In this document: positions 17,362-26,900 of the stretch, in pieces | How positions within the stretch are numbered: position 1 is the first letter of the stretch | How the letters are laid out: every line of letters starts with the position of its first letter | Origin: Acidimicrobiaceae bacterium | GTDB taxonomy: Bacteria; Actinomycetota; Acidimicrobiia; Acidimicrobiales; RAAP-2 | Direction: 5' to 3' | NCBI GenBank assembly: GCA_003138855.1 | Contig: PLHF01000128.1 | Span: forward strand, 1 to 48,094 | Length of the DNA: 48,094 nucleotides | Made by a program: the position numbers and the translations under genes | The notes under the pieces: generated by a model | The model's database searches: none | Seen by the model: the letters and a program-made list of their open reading frames with translations, nothing else | What the model was told of the DNA's origin: nothing

Positions 17362-17637
17362 ATGCTGAGAAGACGACCGATCGCCAGGATGGCTGTTCGC
17401 ACGACTGCGGTGGTTGGAACCGCCGCCGTTGTAGGGGGACACATGGCCAACAAGCAGGCGGCCCAGGCCCAACAGCCTGCAGAAGAAGCCCCTGCAGCCG
17501 CCCCCGCTCCAGCGCCGGCACCGGCCGCAGCTGGACCTGACCCCATCGAGCAGCTCACCCAGCTGGCTGCACTGAAGGATTCCGGGGCACTGACCGAGGC
17601 GGAGTTCGAGGCGGAGAAAGCCAAAATCCTGGGATAG
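17362..17637 (+). CDS. SHOCT domain protein
   Basis: A 91-residue protein with a basic N-terminus and a short hydrophobic helix (AVRTTAVVGTAAVVGGHM, ~11-28), an Ala/Pro-rich linker (~40-57) and a C-terminal SHOCT domain (IEQLTQLAALKDSGALTEAE..., ~62-90). AGGAG precedes ATG 17362. It is coupled closely to the DUF6325 gene and is followed by a hairpin (17648-17671), so the two probably end one transcription unit. It shares the domain with the protein at 7078-7473 but not the PLDc_N part. Confidence 0.85.
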   Translation: MLRRRPIARMAVRTTAVVGTAAVVGGHMANKQAAQAQQPAEEAPAAAPAPAPAPAAAGPDPIEQLTQLAALKDSGALTEAEFEAEKAKILG

Positions 17638-17647
17638 GAAGGCTTCC

Positions 17648-17671
17648 CTGTCCCGGCTATGACCGGGACAG
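17648..17671 (+). terminator. Hairpin after the SHOCT gene
   Basis: CTGTCCCGG and CCGGGACAG form a perfect 9-bp stem around the six-base loop CTATGA, starting 11 bases after the SHOCT stop. No long T-run follows, as is common in high-GC actinobacteria. Confidence 0.55.
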
Positions 17672-17759
17672 ATTGCGCGAACCAGACCTGGTTGCCACCC
17701 GACTGATCACCCGTTGGGCGGTGCGCTCCTGGGCATTCTCCACAGAGGAGTTCAGCATC

Positions 17760-18704
17760 ATGGCCGCGGAAAAGGTGCCTGGAGAGGCTGACGACCCGGT
17801 TGCGGGGTCACCCCGTCCGTCCCGACGAGCAACGGTCACCACGCAATTCGAGCGTCTGATCACGGGCATTCGTACCGGCGACGAAGCGATGGTCGAAAGA
17901 ACCGTGCTGGCACTCAGCCAACGCAGCCGCTGGCTGGCACCGCTGGCGATGTTGGTCGGGGCATTCGCCATGCTCTTCCAAGGCGTGAAGCTCCTCTTCA
18001 CCAACTGGAGGCTCACGCTGGTGCAGATCCTGCCTGCCATGTGGATCTGGGCGGCCATGCTCGACCTCAAGGCCCATGCGCTACACGGAAAAGAATTTCA
18101 CATCCTGCGCGGACCACTCCTCAGTCTCGTACTGCTGGTCATCGCGGGGCTCACCGCCGGCAGCTTCTTCCTCAACGCGGTCTTCGCGTTCGCCATCTCT
18201 AAGCCGGGAACACCCCAGATTCGTCCGGCGTTTGCGGAGGCGAGACGGCACATCCGTACCGTCCTCGCCTGGGGTTTACTTGTGGGCCTGGCACTGGGCT
18301 TCGCCACCAAGGTCGTCGACCGTTGGGGGAAGTTCTGGTTCTCTTTGACGCTCGGCGTCGTGGTTGCGATCATGATGGTCGCCTATGTTGCGGTCCCGGC
18401 CCGGCTTATCGGACTGAAGTCGGAACGATCGACCAAGGACAAACTCACCGCCTCCGCAGTGGGAGGAGCGGTCGGGGCAGTGGTTTGCGCTCCACCTTTC
18501 GCGCTGGGTCGTGTCGCCATCCTCATGTTGGGCTCCCATACCTTCCGCTATCTGGCCATCGTGCTTTTGGCAATCGCCGTCGTCTTGCAGACTGGAGCCA
18601 CGAGCTCGGTGAAGGCCATCAAGATGAGCGCCAAGCTCGCCATTGGCAAGAATCCAGACGATGAAGCGTCGACCCTTGAGCCGGAGCCCGTCGACACGGT
18701 GTGA
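17760..18704 (+). CDS. Membrane protein of unknown function
   Basis: A 314-residue protein with a hydrophilic N-terminus of about 65 residues and then roughly seven hydrophobic helices in the rest. Recognisable stretches include QGVKLLFTNWRLTLVQILPA, MWIWAAMLDLKAHALHG and VAYVAVPARLIGLK. ATG 17760 has AGAGGAG 9 bases upstream; an in-frame start at 17673 overlaps the hairpin region and is rejected. I do not recognise a defined family. It is convergent with the next membrane protein, with 37 bases between stops. Confidence 0.75.
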   Translation: MAAEKVPGEADDPVAGSPRPSRRATVTTQFERLITGIRTGDEAMVERTVLALSQRSRWLAPLAMLVGAFAMLFQGVKLLFTNWRLTLVQILPAMWIWAAMLDLKAHALHGKEFHILRGPLLSLVLLVIAGLTAGSFFLNAVFAFAISKPGTPQIRPAFAEARRHIRTVLAWGLLVGLALGFATKVVDRWGKFWFSLTLGVVVAIMMVAYVAVPARLIGLKSERSTKDKLTASAVGGAVGAVVCAPPFALGRVAILMLGSHTFRYLAIVLLAIAVVLQTGATSSVKAIKMSAKLAIGKNPDDEASTLEPEPVDTV

Positions 18705-18741
18705 TCTGCGGCGTGCTCTCAAGCGATGAGGTGCTGAACGG

Positions 18742-19581
18742 TCATCCTCGAGTGGCATCGGCGAGGAAGGTCAAGAGAGCGTCACGCCGTCGATGCGCCA
18801 ACCAGGCCCCAAACCGGTGACCGCCGAACGAACAGATGGCGGCCACTACACAGGCCAACGCCACGCCCCATCCGAGGTCGTTGTCGGGCAGTTTCTGGGA
18901 TAGGCCGTGAGTCGACGTCAGACCCCACAACAGCAGGGATGGAAGCATGATCAACACGTCAAGGAGTGGAACCAGTCCATATGGCGTTACGACCAAAGCC
19001 AACCACCGCCACAGCATTCGACGCCGCGGGAGGCGATTCTCCCACCGGTAGCGTATTGGTAGCGGATGGTAGGGAAACCGGATTCCGACAATCCCGGATA
19101 GCCCGAGCACCCCGAACGGAACCACTCCGATCCAGATGACCGAGTACAGAGTTGCCAGGAGATTGTGGGAGAAGATCCCGTTGACAAGCGCAACGACAAG
19201 GCATACGGGAGTGACAAGGGCCCACAGCACGATGTTCTTGCCGTACAGCAATCTGCGGAACATCACCGGCTCATCGATAGCTGCAGCCGCCCTCTCCGCA
19301 TCCGGACCGAGCACATTCGTTGCGGGCACGTCTGAGTACATCCAGGCGGCCAGCACGAGTGCGAAGGCCAGCGTGCCGTGCAGCGTGAACACCTTGTCCT
19401 TGAGGCTCTTAGGCAAGAAGAACCAGGCCGAGCTCATCATTGCGCCATTGACCGCTACCGTGATGAATGTCTCATAGGGCGCGCGGAGTGCCCGGCCGAA
19501 CTCTTGTCGCACGCCACTTCGGAGGGTGACCGGAAGACTCGATTCGGCGGACTCAGCCACCGGCCACGACGTGTTTGCCAT
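18742..19581 (-). CDS. Membrane protein, possibly exporter-permease-like
   Basis: A 279-residue protein with about six to seven TM helices. A central segment MYSDVPATNVLGPDAERAAA followed by DEPVMFRRLLYGKNIVLWAL looks like the cytoplasmic loop and helix entry of ABC-2-type permeases, but no ATPase gene is nearby, so this is only a possibility. ATG 19581 gives a plausible N-terminus (MANTSWPVAESAES); the frame stays open upstream to 19875 but that extension is not protein-like. The function is unknown. Confidence 0.65.
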   Translation of the reverse strand: MANTSWPVAESAESSLPVTLRSGVRQEFGRALRAPYETFITVAVNGAMMSSAWFFLPKSLKDKVFTLHGTLAFALVLAAWMYSDVPATNVLGPDAERAAAAIDEPVMFRRLLYGKNIVLWALVTPVCLVVALVNGIFSHNLLATLYSVIWIGVVPFGVLGLSGIVGIRFPYHPLPIRYRWENRLPRRRMLWRWLALVVTPYGLVPLLDVLIMLPSLLLWGLTSTHGLSQKLPDNDLGWGVALACVVAAICSFGGHRFGAWLAHRRRDALLTFLADATRG

Positions 19582-19901
19582 GTCCGGACCATAACAAGGT
19601 GGTTTCAAGGGGGACCGGAGTGATTGCGACACGTCAAGTGGGAAACTCCAGGCCGCGCCCGCTCCAACTGCAACCTCTCCCAGTGGGAGAGCCAGTCTCA
19701 CGGCATGATCCACGGTGACGCGTAGCGCCAGTCCAGAGGCCTGATCGTGGTGTTGGTGCCCTTCAGCGCAAGGTGGCTCACAGTTCACTGAGTGTTCACC
19801 CTGGAGGTACGGCCGGCGGTGCCCACTATCGCCGGTACGGATTATCTGCCCGCAATGAACAAGAATGCTGCTCAATCGGCCATCGGCCGTCTGGGCAAGG
19901 G

Positions 19902-20531
19902 ATGCAGTCTGTGGTCACCGGGTGGGTGCAAGTTCTTGGGTCGGCTTCGACGTTCGCAGGCTGGGGCAGCAACTGGTGGGAGTACCTTCTCCTGTTCGTG
20001 GCCGTAATGGCGTCGTGGGCAGGCGTGCCAGGCATTGGCAGCGCTGCCGTCGCCGCCGCCGCAGTGGGGGCTAGTCAGGGCAATCTGAATCTTGCTGCGG
20101 TCATCGTCACTGCGTCGATTGCGGGTGAAGTGGGCGGATTGATTGGCTACCGGATAGGTGTTCGCTGGGGTCCCCAGCTCCTCGATCGGCCTGGCAAGCG
20201 ACAGGCCGGACGCCAGAAACTCATGGACAAGGGTGAGATTGCCTACGCCAAGTGGGGAAAGCTGGCTGTTTTCTTCACCCCGGCGATTATCTCGGGCACT
20301 GCGAGGATGCGGCATCGCCAGTTCGCCGTATGGAACTTCGTCGCGTCGATCGCATTCGCAGTTTCAGTAGCGGCGACTTCGTATGGCGTCGGACGAGTAG
20401 CCACTGGACATCACTCAACAGAGGACGTCGCAATCCTGGTTTTCGGATTGGCATTGAGCATCTTGATCGTCGCGGTATTTGTACGGCGTCACCGTCGGCA
20501 CAAGTTGAACAACGCAATCACGCATAGCTAG
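19902..20531 (+). CDS. DedA/VTT-domain membrane protein
   Basis: A 209-residue membrane protein. The loop SWAGVPGIGSAAVAAAAVGA and the later GEVGGLIGYRIGVRWG follow the pattern of the DedA/SNARE-associated (VTT) family, where such loops form re-entrant segments involved in lipid flipping or ion-coupled transport. A basic stretch (GKRQAGRQKLMDKGE) lies between halves, and the C-terminus is His/Arg-rich. ATG 19902 lacks a good ribosome site, so the N-terminus is approximate. No partner gene is adjacent. Confidence 0.7.
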   Translation: MQSVVTGWVQVLGSASTFAGWGSNWWEYLLLFVAVMASWAGVPGIGSAAVAAAAVGASQGNLNLAAVIVTASIAGEVGGLIGYRIGVRWGPQLLDRPGKRQAGRQKLMDKGEIAYAKWGKLAVFFTPAIISGTARMRHRQFAVWNFVASIAFAVSVAATSYGVGRVATGHHSTEDVAILVFGLALSILIVAVFVRRHRRHKLNNAITHS

Positions 20532-21195
20532 TGACCAAACGGGCATCCCGCTCGCACCCAGCATGCCCGTCAGCCATTGCCGGTTACGCGTCGCAGAATC
20601 TCGGGCTGAAATTGTGGCTCGCTCACGATCGAGAGCACCTGGGTCGTCCTCACTGCTCCGGCGGGTGACTGCCTCAGTGGAGCGCACAAATCTGGCAAAT
20701 CAGCACTCTGAGCTGCGGTTTCACACCCCGAAGCCATGTTTCGCACCCCGGTCACGAGACATGGGGTAACTGAATCCTGAGGAACCTGAGCATTGCCCAC
20801 GCACAAGCCTCGTATTCTTGGCCATCCGACGCTCCATCACGTCCACTGGGTCATCCAGATCTTGCGGCCAATGCGTCGCGGTAGCCGACCACGCAGCTGG
20901 AGCATTGTCCGAGGGACCGTCGCCGCGCCCACTACGGATCGCAAGATTGAGGTTCAGTCACCTCCGAGAGCGCCACATCGATCAGATCAAAGCGGTTGGA
21001 GTGAAATAGGTGGGGCGTTGGGATAACTGATCCGCAACAGAGGCCCTGCCAACCGGATGGCGGCTGGCGCTAACAGAATGGACGAGCCCTGGCAATCGGA
21101 ACCTTCGCTCATCTGCGAGTTGCCGGTCGGCTGACCGGAAGAGTACGTCATCGAAACCGGTGACGTGGCTACTTACGTCCTGGTACACAGCCAGG
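20532..21195. other. Intergenic stretch with an old repeat, no gene seen
   Basis: No frame here looks protein-like on either strand. Bases 20802-20858 align without gaps to 28526-28582 at 43 of 57 positions by my count, and weaker similarity continues to about 20890. On the minus strand both copies contain a frame ending Trp-x-(Thr/Ser)-Gln-x-x-stop at the same aligned place. This suggests decayed ends of the same mobile element. Nearby, CCATGT and ACATGG at about 20733-20763 form a short inverted repeat. Confidence 0.4.
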
Positions 21196-22470
21196 TCAGA
21201 ACTTGCCGAGCGCAGCGCCGATAACCAACAGGAGTCCTAAGCTGCCGACGACGACCGCGACCGTCCAGCCGGCGATGGCAAGTCGACCCGATATGGGCTG
21301 GGCGCCCATGACCTGGTCGTCGCGGGCGAGCAGGACCAGGATCACCAGGCCGATGGGAGTGCCGAATCCCCCGATCACACTGGCTGCAACGAGCATGCCG
21401 ATGACCGAGACCTTGGCCAGGGTCACGGCGAAGGCCAGACCTATCGACGCTGCCAGCACGCCGTAGAAGCCCCGGGCGTTGCTCACCGGCTCGGACAGCC
21501 CGCGGCGCCAGTCGAAGTGTGCGCCGACCACGTAGGCGGTCGTGGCCATGAGGACCGGGAGGGCGACCACCGCGGAGACGATGAGCCCGACCGCGAAGAC
21601 ATCCGCCGCCCCCGAGCCGGCGAGCGGACGTAGCGCCTGGGCTGCTTCCTGTGCCGACGTGACCGTCTGGTGACGCTGGCCGAGCGTCGCCGCCGAGGCG
21701 ACGAGCATGAACCAGAAGATCACGGCGGTGAATACGGCACCGATGACGGCACCGAGTCTGGCTCGCGCCAGCACCCTGGTGTCGCCGGACTCGTCGGGCA
21801 CCTCCTCCACTCCCCGCTCGACGGTCTCCCACACGTAGACGTAGCTGGTGAGTGTGGTGCCGATCAGGGCGAGGCCACCGGCGATGACATCGCGGTGCAG
21901 CGAAAGCGTGGGTACCAGGCTGGAGCGGAGGACGAGCGGCCAGTTCGGATGGGAGAGGAAGGCGACCGCCCCGAACGCCAGAAAGCCGAGCATCAGGTAC
22001 CGCAGCACGCCGATGACTTCGTCGTACTTGCCGACGAGAAGCAGACCGACAAGGGCCAGCCCTAGCGGGAGTACCAGCCAGCGGGATTCGACGCCGGCCA
22101 GGATCCCGATCCCGGCAGCCCCGGCTTGCAGATCGGCCGCAATGGTGACCACGTTGACGACGACGACCGACACCAAAAGGACCGCGGCGACCCCCCGGCC
22201 ATAGCGGATGCGGGTCAGAGTCTGGAGGTCATTGCGCGCCACCGAGCCGACATGGGCGGCGATGGTCTGGACGACGCCGAGGAGTGGAGCGACGAGGACT
22301 GTTACCCAGGCCAGTTGATAGCCGGTTTGCGCTCCGACGGCGACAGCCGTGCCCACGTTCGTCGGGTCGTTGTCGGACGCCCCCGAAACCAGCTCGGGAC
22401 CGATGCTCCGTATGAATCCCTGGACGCGGGGTCGCAACGGTCTCCGCCTCCGCTCTTTCACGTTCGACAT
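21196..22470 (-). CDS. NRAMP-family cation transporter, variant motifs
   Basis: A 424-residue transporter with about eleven TM helices and the NRAMP (SLC11) layout. TM1 reads ELVSGASDNDPTNVGTAVAV, where canonical members have DPGN; here it is DPTN. The TM6 equivalent reads LIGTTLTSYVYVWETVERG and lacks the MPH motif whose Met favours transition metals. This points to an NRAMP-related branch that may carry Mg2+ or another hard cation rather than Mn2+/Fe2+. ATG 22470 (MSNVKERRRR) is chosen; a start at 22596 is open. It is divergent from the micro-protein/P-type ATPase operon, which supports a shared role in cation balance. Confidence 0.8.
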   Translation of the reverse strand: MSNVKERRRRPLRPRVQGFIRSIGPELVSGASDNDPTNVGTAVAVGAQTGYQLAWVTVLVAPLLGVVQTIAAHVGSVARNDLQTLTRIRYGRGVAAVLLVSVVVVNVVTIAADLQAGAAGIGILAGVESRWLVLPLGLALVGLLLVGKYDEVIGVLRYLMLGFLAFGAVAFLSHPNWPLVLRSSLVPTLSLHRDVIAGGLALIGTTLTSYVYVWETVERGVEEVPDESGDTRVLARARLGAVIGAVFTAVIFWFMLVASAATLGQRHQTVTSAQEAAQALRPLAGSGAADVFAVGLIVSAVVALPVLMATTAYVVGAHFDWRRGLSEPVSNARGFYGVLAASIGLAFAVTLAKVSVIGMLVAASVIGGFGTPIGLVILVLLARDDQVMGAQPISGRLAIAGWTVAVVVGSLGLLLVIGAALGKF

Positions 22471-22740
22471 GCTTGCAGAACGATCGGCCAGGCTCGATGC
22501 CCGTCCATCAAGAGCGAGGACGTGGGCGGCTCCTATGGGCATTCGACGTTGTGGAACGAGTCGACTTCGGACAGCCACGAGGAGGTTGGCGGCCATGACG
22601 TGGCACCGAGTCGAACGTGAGCAACCGACGCCTTCTGAGCGCGCCTTTGCAGGAGGGCGGAACGGTCGGTCGCATGTGCACGCGTGGCCCCGGTATGCGA
22701 AGATGAAGGTTCAGATCGGTAGTGGGTAGGCGACCACGTT

Positions 22741-22858
22741 TGAGCGCCGGTCCCGGGTGGCACCTTCCCGCCTCGGGTGGGTGGTCACCAGGGCCTGACC
22801 GATCACCGTGAGCTGGACGGGGCCGTGTCAGGCCCGCTCGGCCCGGAGGAGGATGGGC
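22741..22858 (+). promoter_or_regulatory. Structured 5' leader of the cation-module operon (candidate)
   Basis: Just upstream of the first micro-protein gene, GGGCCTGAC (22791-22799) pairs perfectly with GTCAGGCCC (22827-22835), enclosing a 27-base loop. The right arm ends only about 9 bases before the GGAGGAGG ribosome site. Further upstream are nested GC-rich self-complementary words (GGTGGCACC, GGTGGTCACC). The position fits a cis-acting element that could mask or present the ribosome site. It does not match a riboswitch class I recognise. Confidence 0.35.
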
Positions 22859-23107
22859 ATGGTCGCACTAAAGGTTGCGATGGACACCGAGCGTGGCGGC
22901 CACAGAGTAGTGCTGACGGTGGACGAGACGACCATCGAGGCGCCGCCGGTCGAGCACCTGGTCTACTACGCCGGTCTCGGCGTGCTGGCCGCGGTCGAGA
23001 TCATCGAGTGGCCGCTAGCCCTGCTTCTCATGGCCGGTCATGCCCTTATGGACGCGACCAACCGACCGGCCCTGCATGAGTTCGGAGAGGTGCTGGAAGA
23101 GGCCTGA
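22859..23107 (+). CDS. Small membrane protein A of the cation module (82 aa)
   Basis: An N-terminal strand-rich part of about 30 residues precedes one hydrophobic segment: EHLVYYAGLGVLAAVEIIEW followed by PLALLLMAGHALMD. ATG 22859 has GGAGGAGG 6 bases upstream, so it is preferred over the overlapping ATG 22853 and more upstream starts. Its hydrophobic core aligns with that of the next small protein (23199-23456): both read ...A(V/L)xxIExPLAxLxxAG. The two are probably homologous subunits. They may associate with the P-type ATPase encoded downstream. No biochemical function is known to me. Confidence 0.7.
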   Translation: MVALKVAMDTERGGHRVVLTVDETTIEAPPVEHLVYYAGLGVLAAVEIIEWPLALLLMAGHALMDATNRPALHEFGEVLEEA

Positions 23108-23198
23108 CCGCCTCGGTCCGACGAGGATCACGGCCGGACCAACCGAGCGGGCCGGACGTCGTACACGAGAACAACAACCCACATCACATGGAGGAGAC

Positions 23199-23456
23199 AT
23201 GCCGACACCGAACACGGACGCTCAGGAAGCGAAGAAGCCACCGGCCAGGCGAACGAGATCTGCCTCGACGGCGAGCAGCAACAGTCACGGCCCCTACGTC
23301 ATGCCCATCGTGCACATCACCGTTCCCGAGGCTGCGGTCAACGTCGGGTTCTGGGCCGCACTGGGAGGTGCCGCGGTGCTCGGAGCAATCGAATTACCTC
23401 TGGCCGCGCTCATCGGAGCGGGCGTACTCGTCGCGCGACACCACAGCTCCGATTGA
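23199..23456 (+). CDS. Small membrane protein B of the cation module (85 aa)
   Basis: A hydrophilic Lys/Arg/Ser-rich N-terminus of about 34 residues is followed by VMPIVHITVPEAAVNVGFWA and a glycine-rich helix ending LPLAALIGAGVLVARHHSSD. ATG 23199 has GGAGGAG 4 bases upstream. The helix GGAAVLGAIELPLAALIGAG parallels GVLAAVEIIEWPLALLLMAG of the preceding gene, so gene duplication is likely. The C-terminal His-His could contact metal, but that is speculation. Confidence 0.7.
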   Translation: MPTPNTDAQEAKKPPARRTRSASTASSNSHGPYVMPIVHITVPEAAVNVGFWAALGGAAVLGAIELPLAALIGAGVLVARHHSSD

Positions 23457-23653
23457 TTTTCCCAGATGTCCCGCGCTGAGACGCGGATGCACTGTGCAAT
23501 TCCGAAGGACCCTCCCGGGCGCAGCACGATGCCGCGTTTGTCCGGTCACAACGACCGGGGCGTTTGAAGCGCAACAACACGAACTGTTCATCATCTTTTG
23601 GCCCATTCGACGCACGTCGATAGCGATCCGTTCATCTCCCTTCCCTATCCTTC

Positions 23654-23672
23654 GTCGAAGAAGTACTTCGAC
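23654..23672. promoter_or_regulatory. Operator-like inverted repeat before the 45-aa gene
   Basis: GTCGAAG, a 5-base spacer AAGTA, and CTTCGAC form a perfect 7-5-7 inverted repeat ending 6 bases before the ribosome site of the third micro-protein gene. It may be a repressor site or a small RNA hairpin. The binding protein is unknown. Confidence 0.35.
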
Positions 23673-23687
23673 AAATTGGGAGGCTCA

Positions 23688-23825
23688 ATGGAGGTCATCG
23701 TCGAACGGCTGCTCCTCGAACTGGCAGTCTTCGCCGCTCAGTTCGCGATCCTGCGAATCGTCAACTGGCTCAGGGAGCGATCGTCGTCACCAGTCGGACA
23801 CGCTGCTCAGACGGTGGCCGCCTGA
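23688..23825 (+). CDS. Micro-membrane protein C of the cation module (45 aa)
   Basis: MEVIVERLLLELAVFAAQFA continues ILRIVNWLRERSSS: one amphipathic-to-hydrophobic helix followed by a basic patch and a short tail. ATG 23688 has GGGAGG 5 bases upstream, which decides the start over in-frame codons further up. Its stop is 126 bases before the P-type ATPase start. The size and position suggest an accessory or regulatory subunit of that pump, comparable in concept to known single-helix pump regulators. That role is inferred. Confidence 0.6.
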   Translation: MEVIVERLLLELAVFAAQFAILRIVNWLRERSSSPVGHAAQTVAA

Positions 23826-23951
23826 CCCCAACCGGACCTCGCTGACGCCGCCCGCGTCGGAGCGCCCGGCCTCCTCGTCGGATCGTCTTCGGTCGGCCCT
23901 CGACGCCGCGAGGCGGAGGGTGCTGACTCCGAGTCGGAACCCGGAGCGGGC

Positions 23952-26900
23952 GTGCTGAGTCCCCGCCAGGTGGTCTCGACCGCACTCCGTGTCCCACGGA
24001 CGGTCGCAGGAGTAGCCGGTGACGCGCTCGAGCGGCTGAACCCCGGACGTCGACACCGGCGGGTGTGGGTGAGCGAGGGTCGTGCACACATCGAGGTCCG
24101 CGCCGTGGACCGACCCGGTCACGACCCATTGGTCAAGGACCTCGAGGCGGCATTGAACGCGATCGAAGGGGTGGACTGGGCCCAGGTGAACGCCGTGCTC
24201 GGTCGGGTGGTCGTGGTCTTCGATCCGGAAGGTCCGTCCCTCGACGATCTCGTGGAGGAGATCGAAGGGATCGAAGAGGCTCACGAGGTGGGTGACGAGC
24301 GCTTCCCCCACGAGCGGCCCGAGCATCCCGGTGACCTCGGGCCTCTCCGTCGCGACGCCATCGCCCTCGGCGCCGACGTCTTGGGACTGGGGGCGAGCGT
24401 CTTCGGTCAGGTGCTGCGGGCCACCCCTTTCCCCATCGAACTGGCGTCGTTGGTATCGCTGGTCGACACAGAGCCCCACCTCCGTGGTTTCTTGGAGCAG
24501 CATCTTGGCGCGCCGGCCACCGATCTCGGTCTGGGCCTGTCGAATGCCTTTGTCCAGGCGCTGGCCCAAGGTCCGCTCGGGTTGGTCGTCGACATCGGGC
24601 AGCGGGCCAATCTCGTGCGCGAGTCACAGGAGCGTCGGCGAGGCTGGGAACGGCGCGAGTTCGAGCTGCACACCCGCGCCGCGGAGAAGCCACCCCGAGC
24701 CTTGGTCCACGTGGAGCGGCCTGTCCCGTTACCCGGAGGCCCACTCGAGCACTTTGCCAGCCGTGCCGCCGTCGCGTCGCTGGGCGTGTCCGGTGTCGCC
24801 TTCACGCTGACCGGCAGCCCCCGGCGGGCGGCCAGCTTCGTGGTGGCTGGCCTCCCCAAGGCTGGGCGGATGGGACGCGAGGCCTTCGCCGCCTCGTTCG
24901 GGCGCCAGCTGGCCCGGAGGGACGTGCTCATCCTCGACCGCACCGTCTTGCGCCGGCTCGATCGCATCGACTTGGTCCTACTCGATGCCGATGTCGTTGT
25001 CCGACGCTCGGTGCTCGGCTCGGTCGAGGCGATCGGATCCACGACCGAGGACTTGCGTGCCGTGGCGTCGGATCTCTTCGACGAGGCGTCACCCGGGCGG
25101 GTACGCCATCGGCGAGCGTGGGCACTCGGGCGGCTCGAGCGACTCGAGGCAGCGGGGACCGAGCTACCCCGGAGCGCTGTTGCACGGGCTCGTCTCCTCG
25201 GCCGGGGTGGCGTCGTGGTGCTGGGCCTCGCGCACAGAGGCGTCGTTGTCGGTCTGGCCACGGTCGACGTGGAGCTCGACCCGCTGGCCGAAGCGCTCGT
25301 CGGCGCGGCCAGGCGCGGTGGCCTCGACATTGCCGTTGCCGGCGGCGGAGATCGACTGACCGAACAGCTGGGCGGTGGGCGCTCCTTGCCGGGCGGCCGG
25401 CGGATCGCCACGACCGTACGGGCTCTTCAGCTCGAGGGGCACGCGGTGCTGCTCGTGTCGGGGAACGCCGAAGGCCTACGAGCCGCTGACTGCGGCGTCG
25501 GGATGGTCGACCTGACGGTGCCATGGGGCGCAGACCTCTTGACCAATGACGGATTGACCGACGCCCATTTTGTGGTCGAGGCAGCGTCGGTTGCCCGGTC
25601 CGTGTCCACCCGGAGTGCCATTCTGGCCCTGGCAGGCTCGGGTATCGGTGGGGTCTGGTCGCTGGTCGGACCGGCAGGAAGTGCTGGGCGCCGGGCTGCC
25701 CTCCCGGTCAATCTCGCGGCATTGGCGGCCCAGGCCCAGGCCATGGCCTCGGCTGAGGTGCTCCGCCGCCGCCCGGCCCCTGTACCTCGATGGCACACCC
25801 CGTGGCATGCCATGGACGGGCCGGCGGTAATGGCCGAGCTCGAGACCTCGGCGGACGGGCTGAGCCCCGAACAGGCCGCCACTCGTCGGGTGGGACCCCG
25901 GGCAGTTCCGTCTCCGAACTTGCGACTGCCGAAGGCCATTGCCGCCGAGCTGGCCAACCCGCTCACCCCGCTACTCGCGGTCGGTGCCGGCCTTGCGGCT
26001 GCTGTCGGGTCGGTGACCGACGCCGGGCTGGTGGCCGGGGTGATGGGGGCCAACGCAGTGATCGGGGGCGTGCAGCGAGTCCGGGCCGAGGTGTCGATCG
26101 AGCGTCTCGCTGAGGTTTCGGACACTCCGGTGGTGGTGCGTCGTGCGGGTGAGCCGATTCCGCTCGGGCGCGAGGAGCTGGTGCGCGGCGATCTGGTCGA
26201 GCTCGAGGCGGGTGAGGTGGTGCCGGCCGACTGCCGAATCCTCGAAGCGGAGGCCTGCGAGGTCGACGAGTCGGTGGTGACCGGCGAGTCGCTCCCTGTC
26301 GTCAAGCAGGTGGCAGCGGTGCCCGGGGCTGCCGTGGCCGATCGGCACTGCATGCTCTACGAGGGGACAACGGTCTCGAATGGTCGGGCTCTGGCTGTCG
26401 TGGTGGCCGTCGGGTCCGAGACCGAGGTGGGTCGGAGTCTGGCCGATGCCCCCGAACCACCACCGAGCGGGGTCGAGGCTCGGCTCAGCACCCTGACCGC
26501 GGTGACCGTGCCGGCCACGGTGGCCAGCGGGTTGGCCGTGGCGGGCATGAGCCTCCTTCGGGGCCAAAACCCCCGGCGGGCCATCAGCTCGGGGGTGAGC
26601 CTGATGGTGGCTGCCGTCCCCGAGGGCCTGCCGCTCGTGGCCTCCGTGGCCCAGATGGCCGCAGCCCGGCGGCTCTCCGAACGCGGAGCTCTGGTCCGCA
26701 ATCCCCGCACGATCGAGGCCCTCGGTCGGGTCGACACGCTTTGCTTCGACAAGACGGGGACGCTCACCCTGGGAGAGATCAGCCTGCAGCGGGTGTCCGA
26801 TGGCGCCACCGACGATGGCATCGGCGAGCTGGGTCGGCGATCCCGGGCGGTGCTGACCGCAGCCTTGCGGGCCAGCCCTGGCACGAGCAGCCAGGACCTC

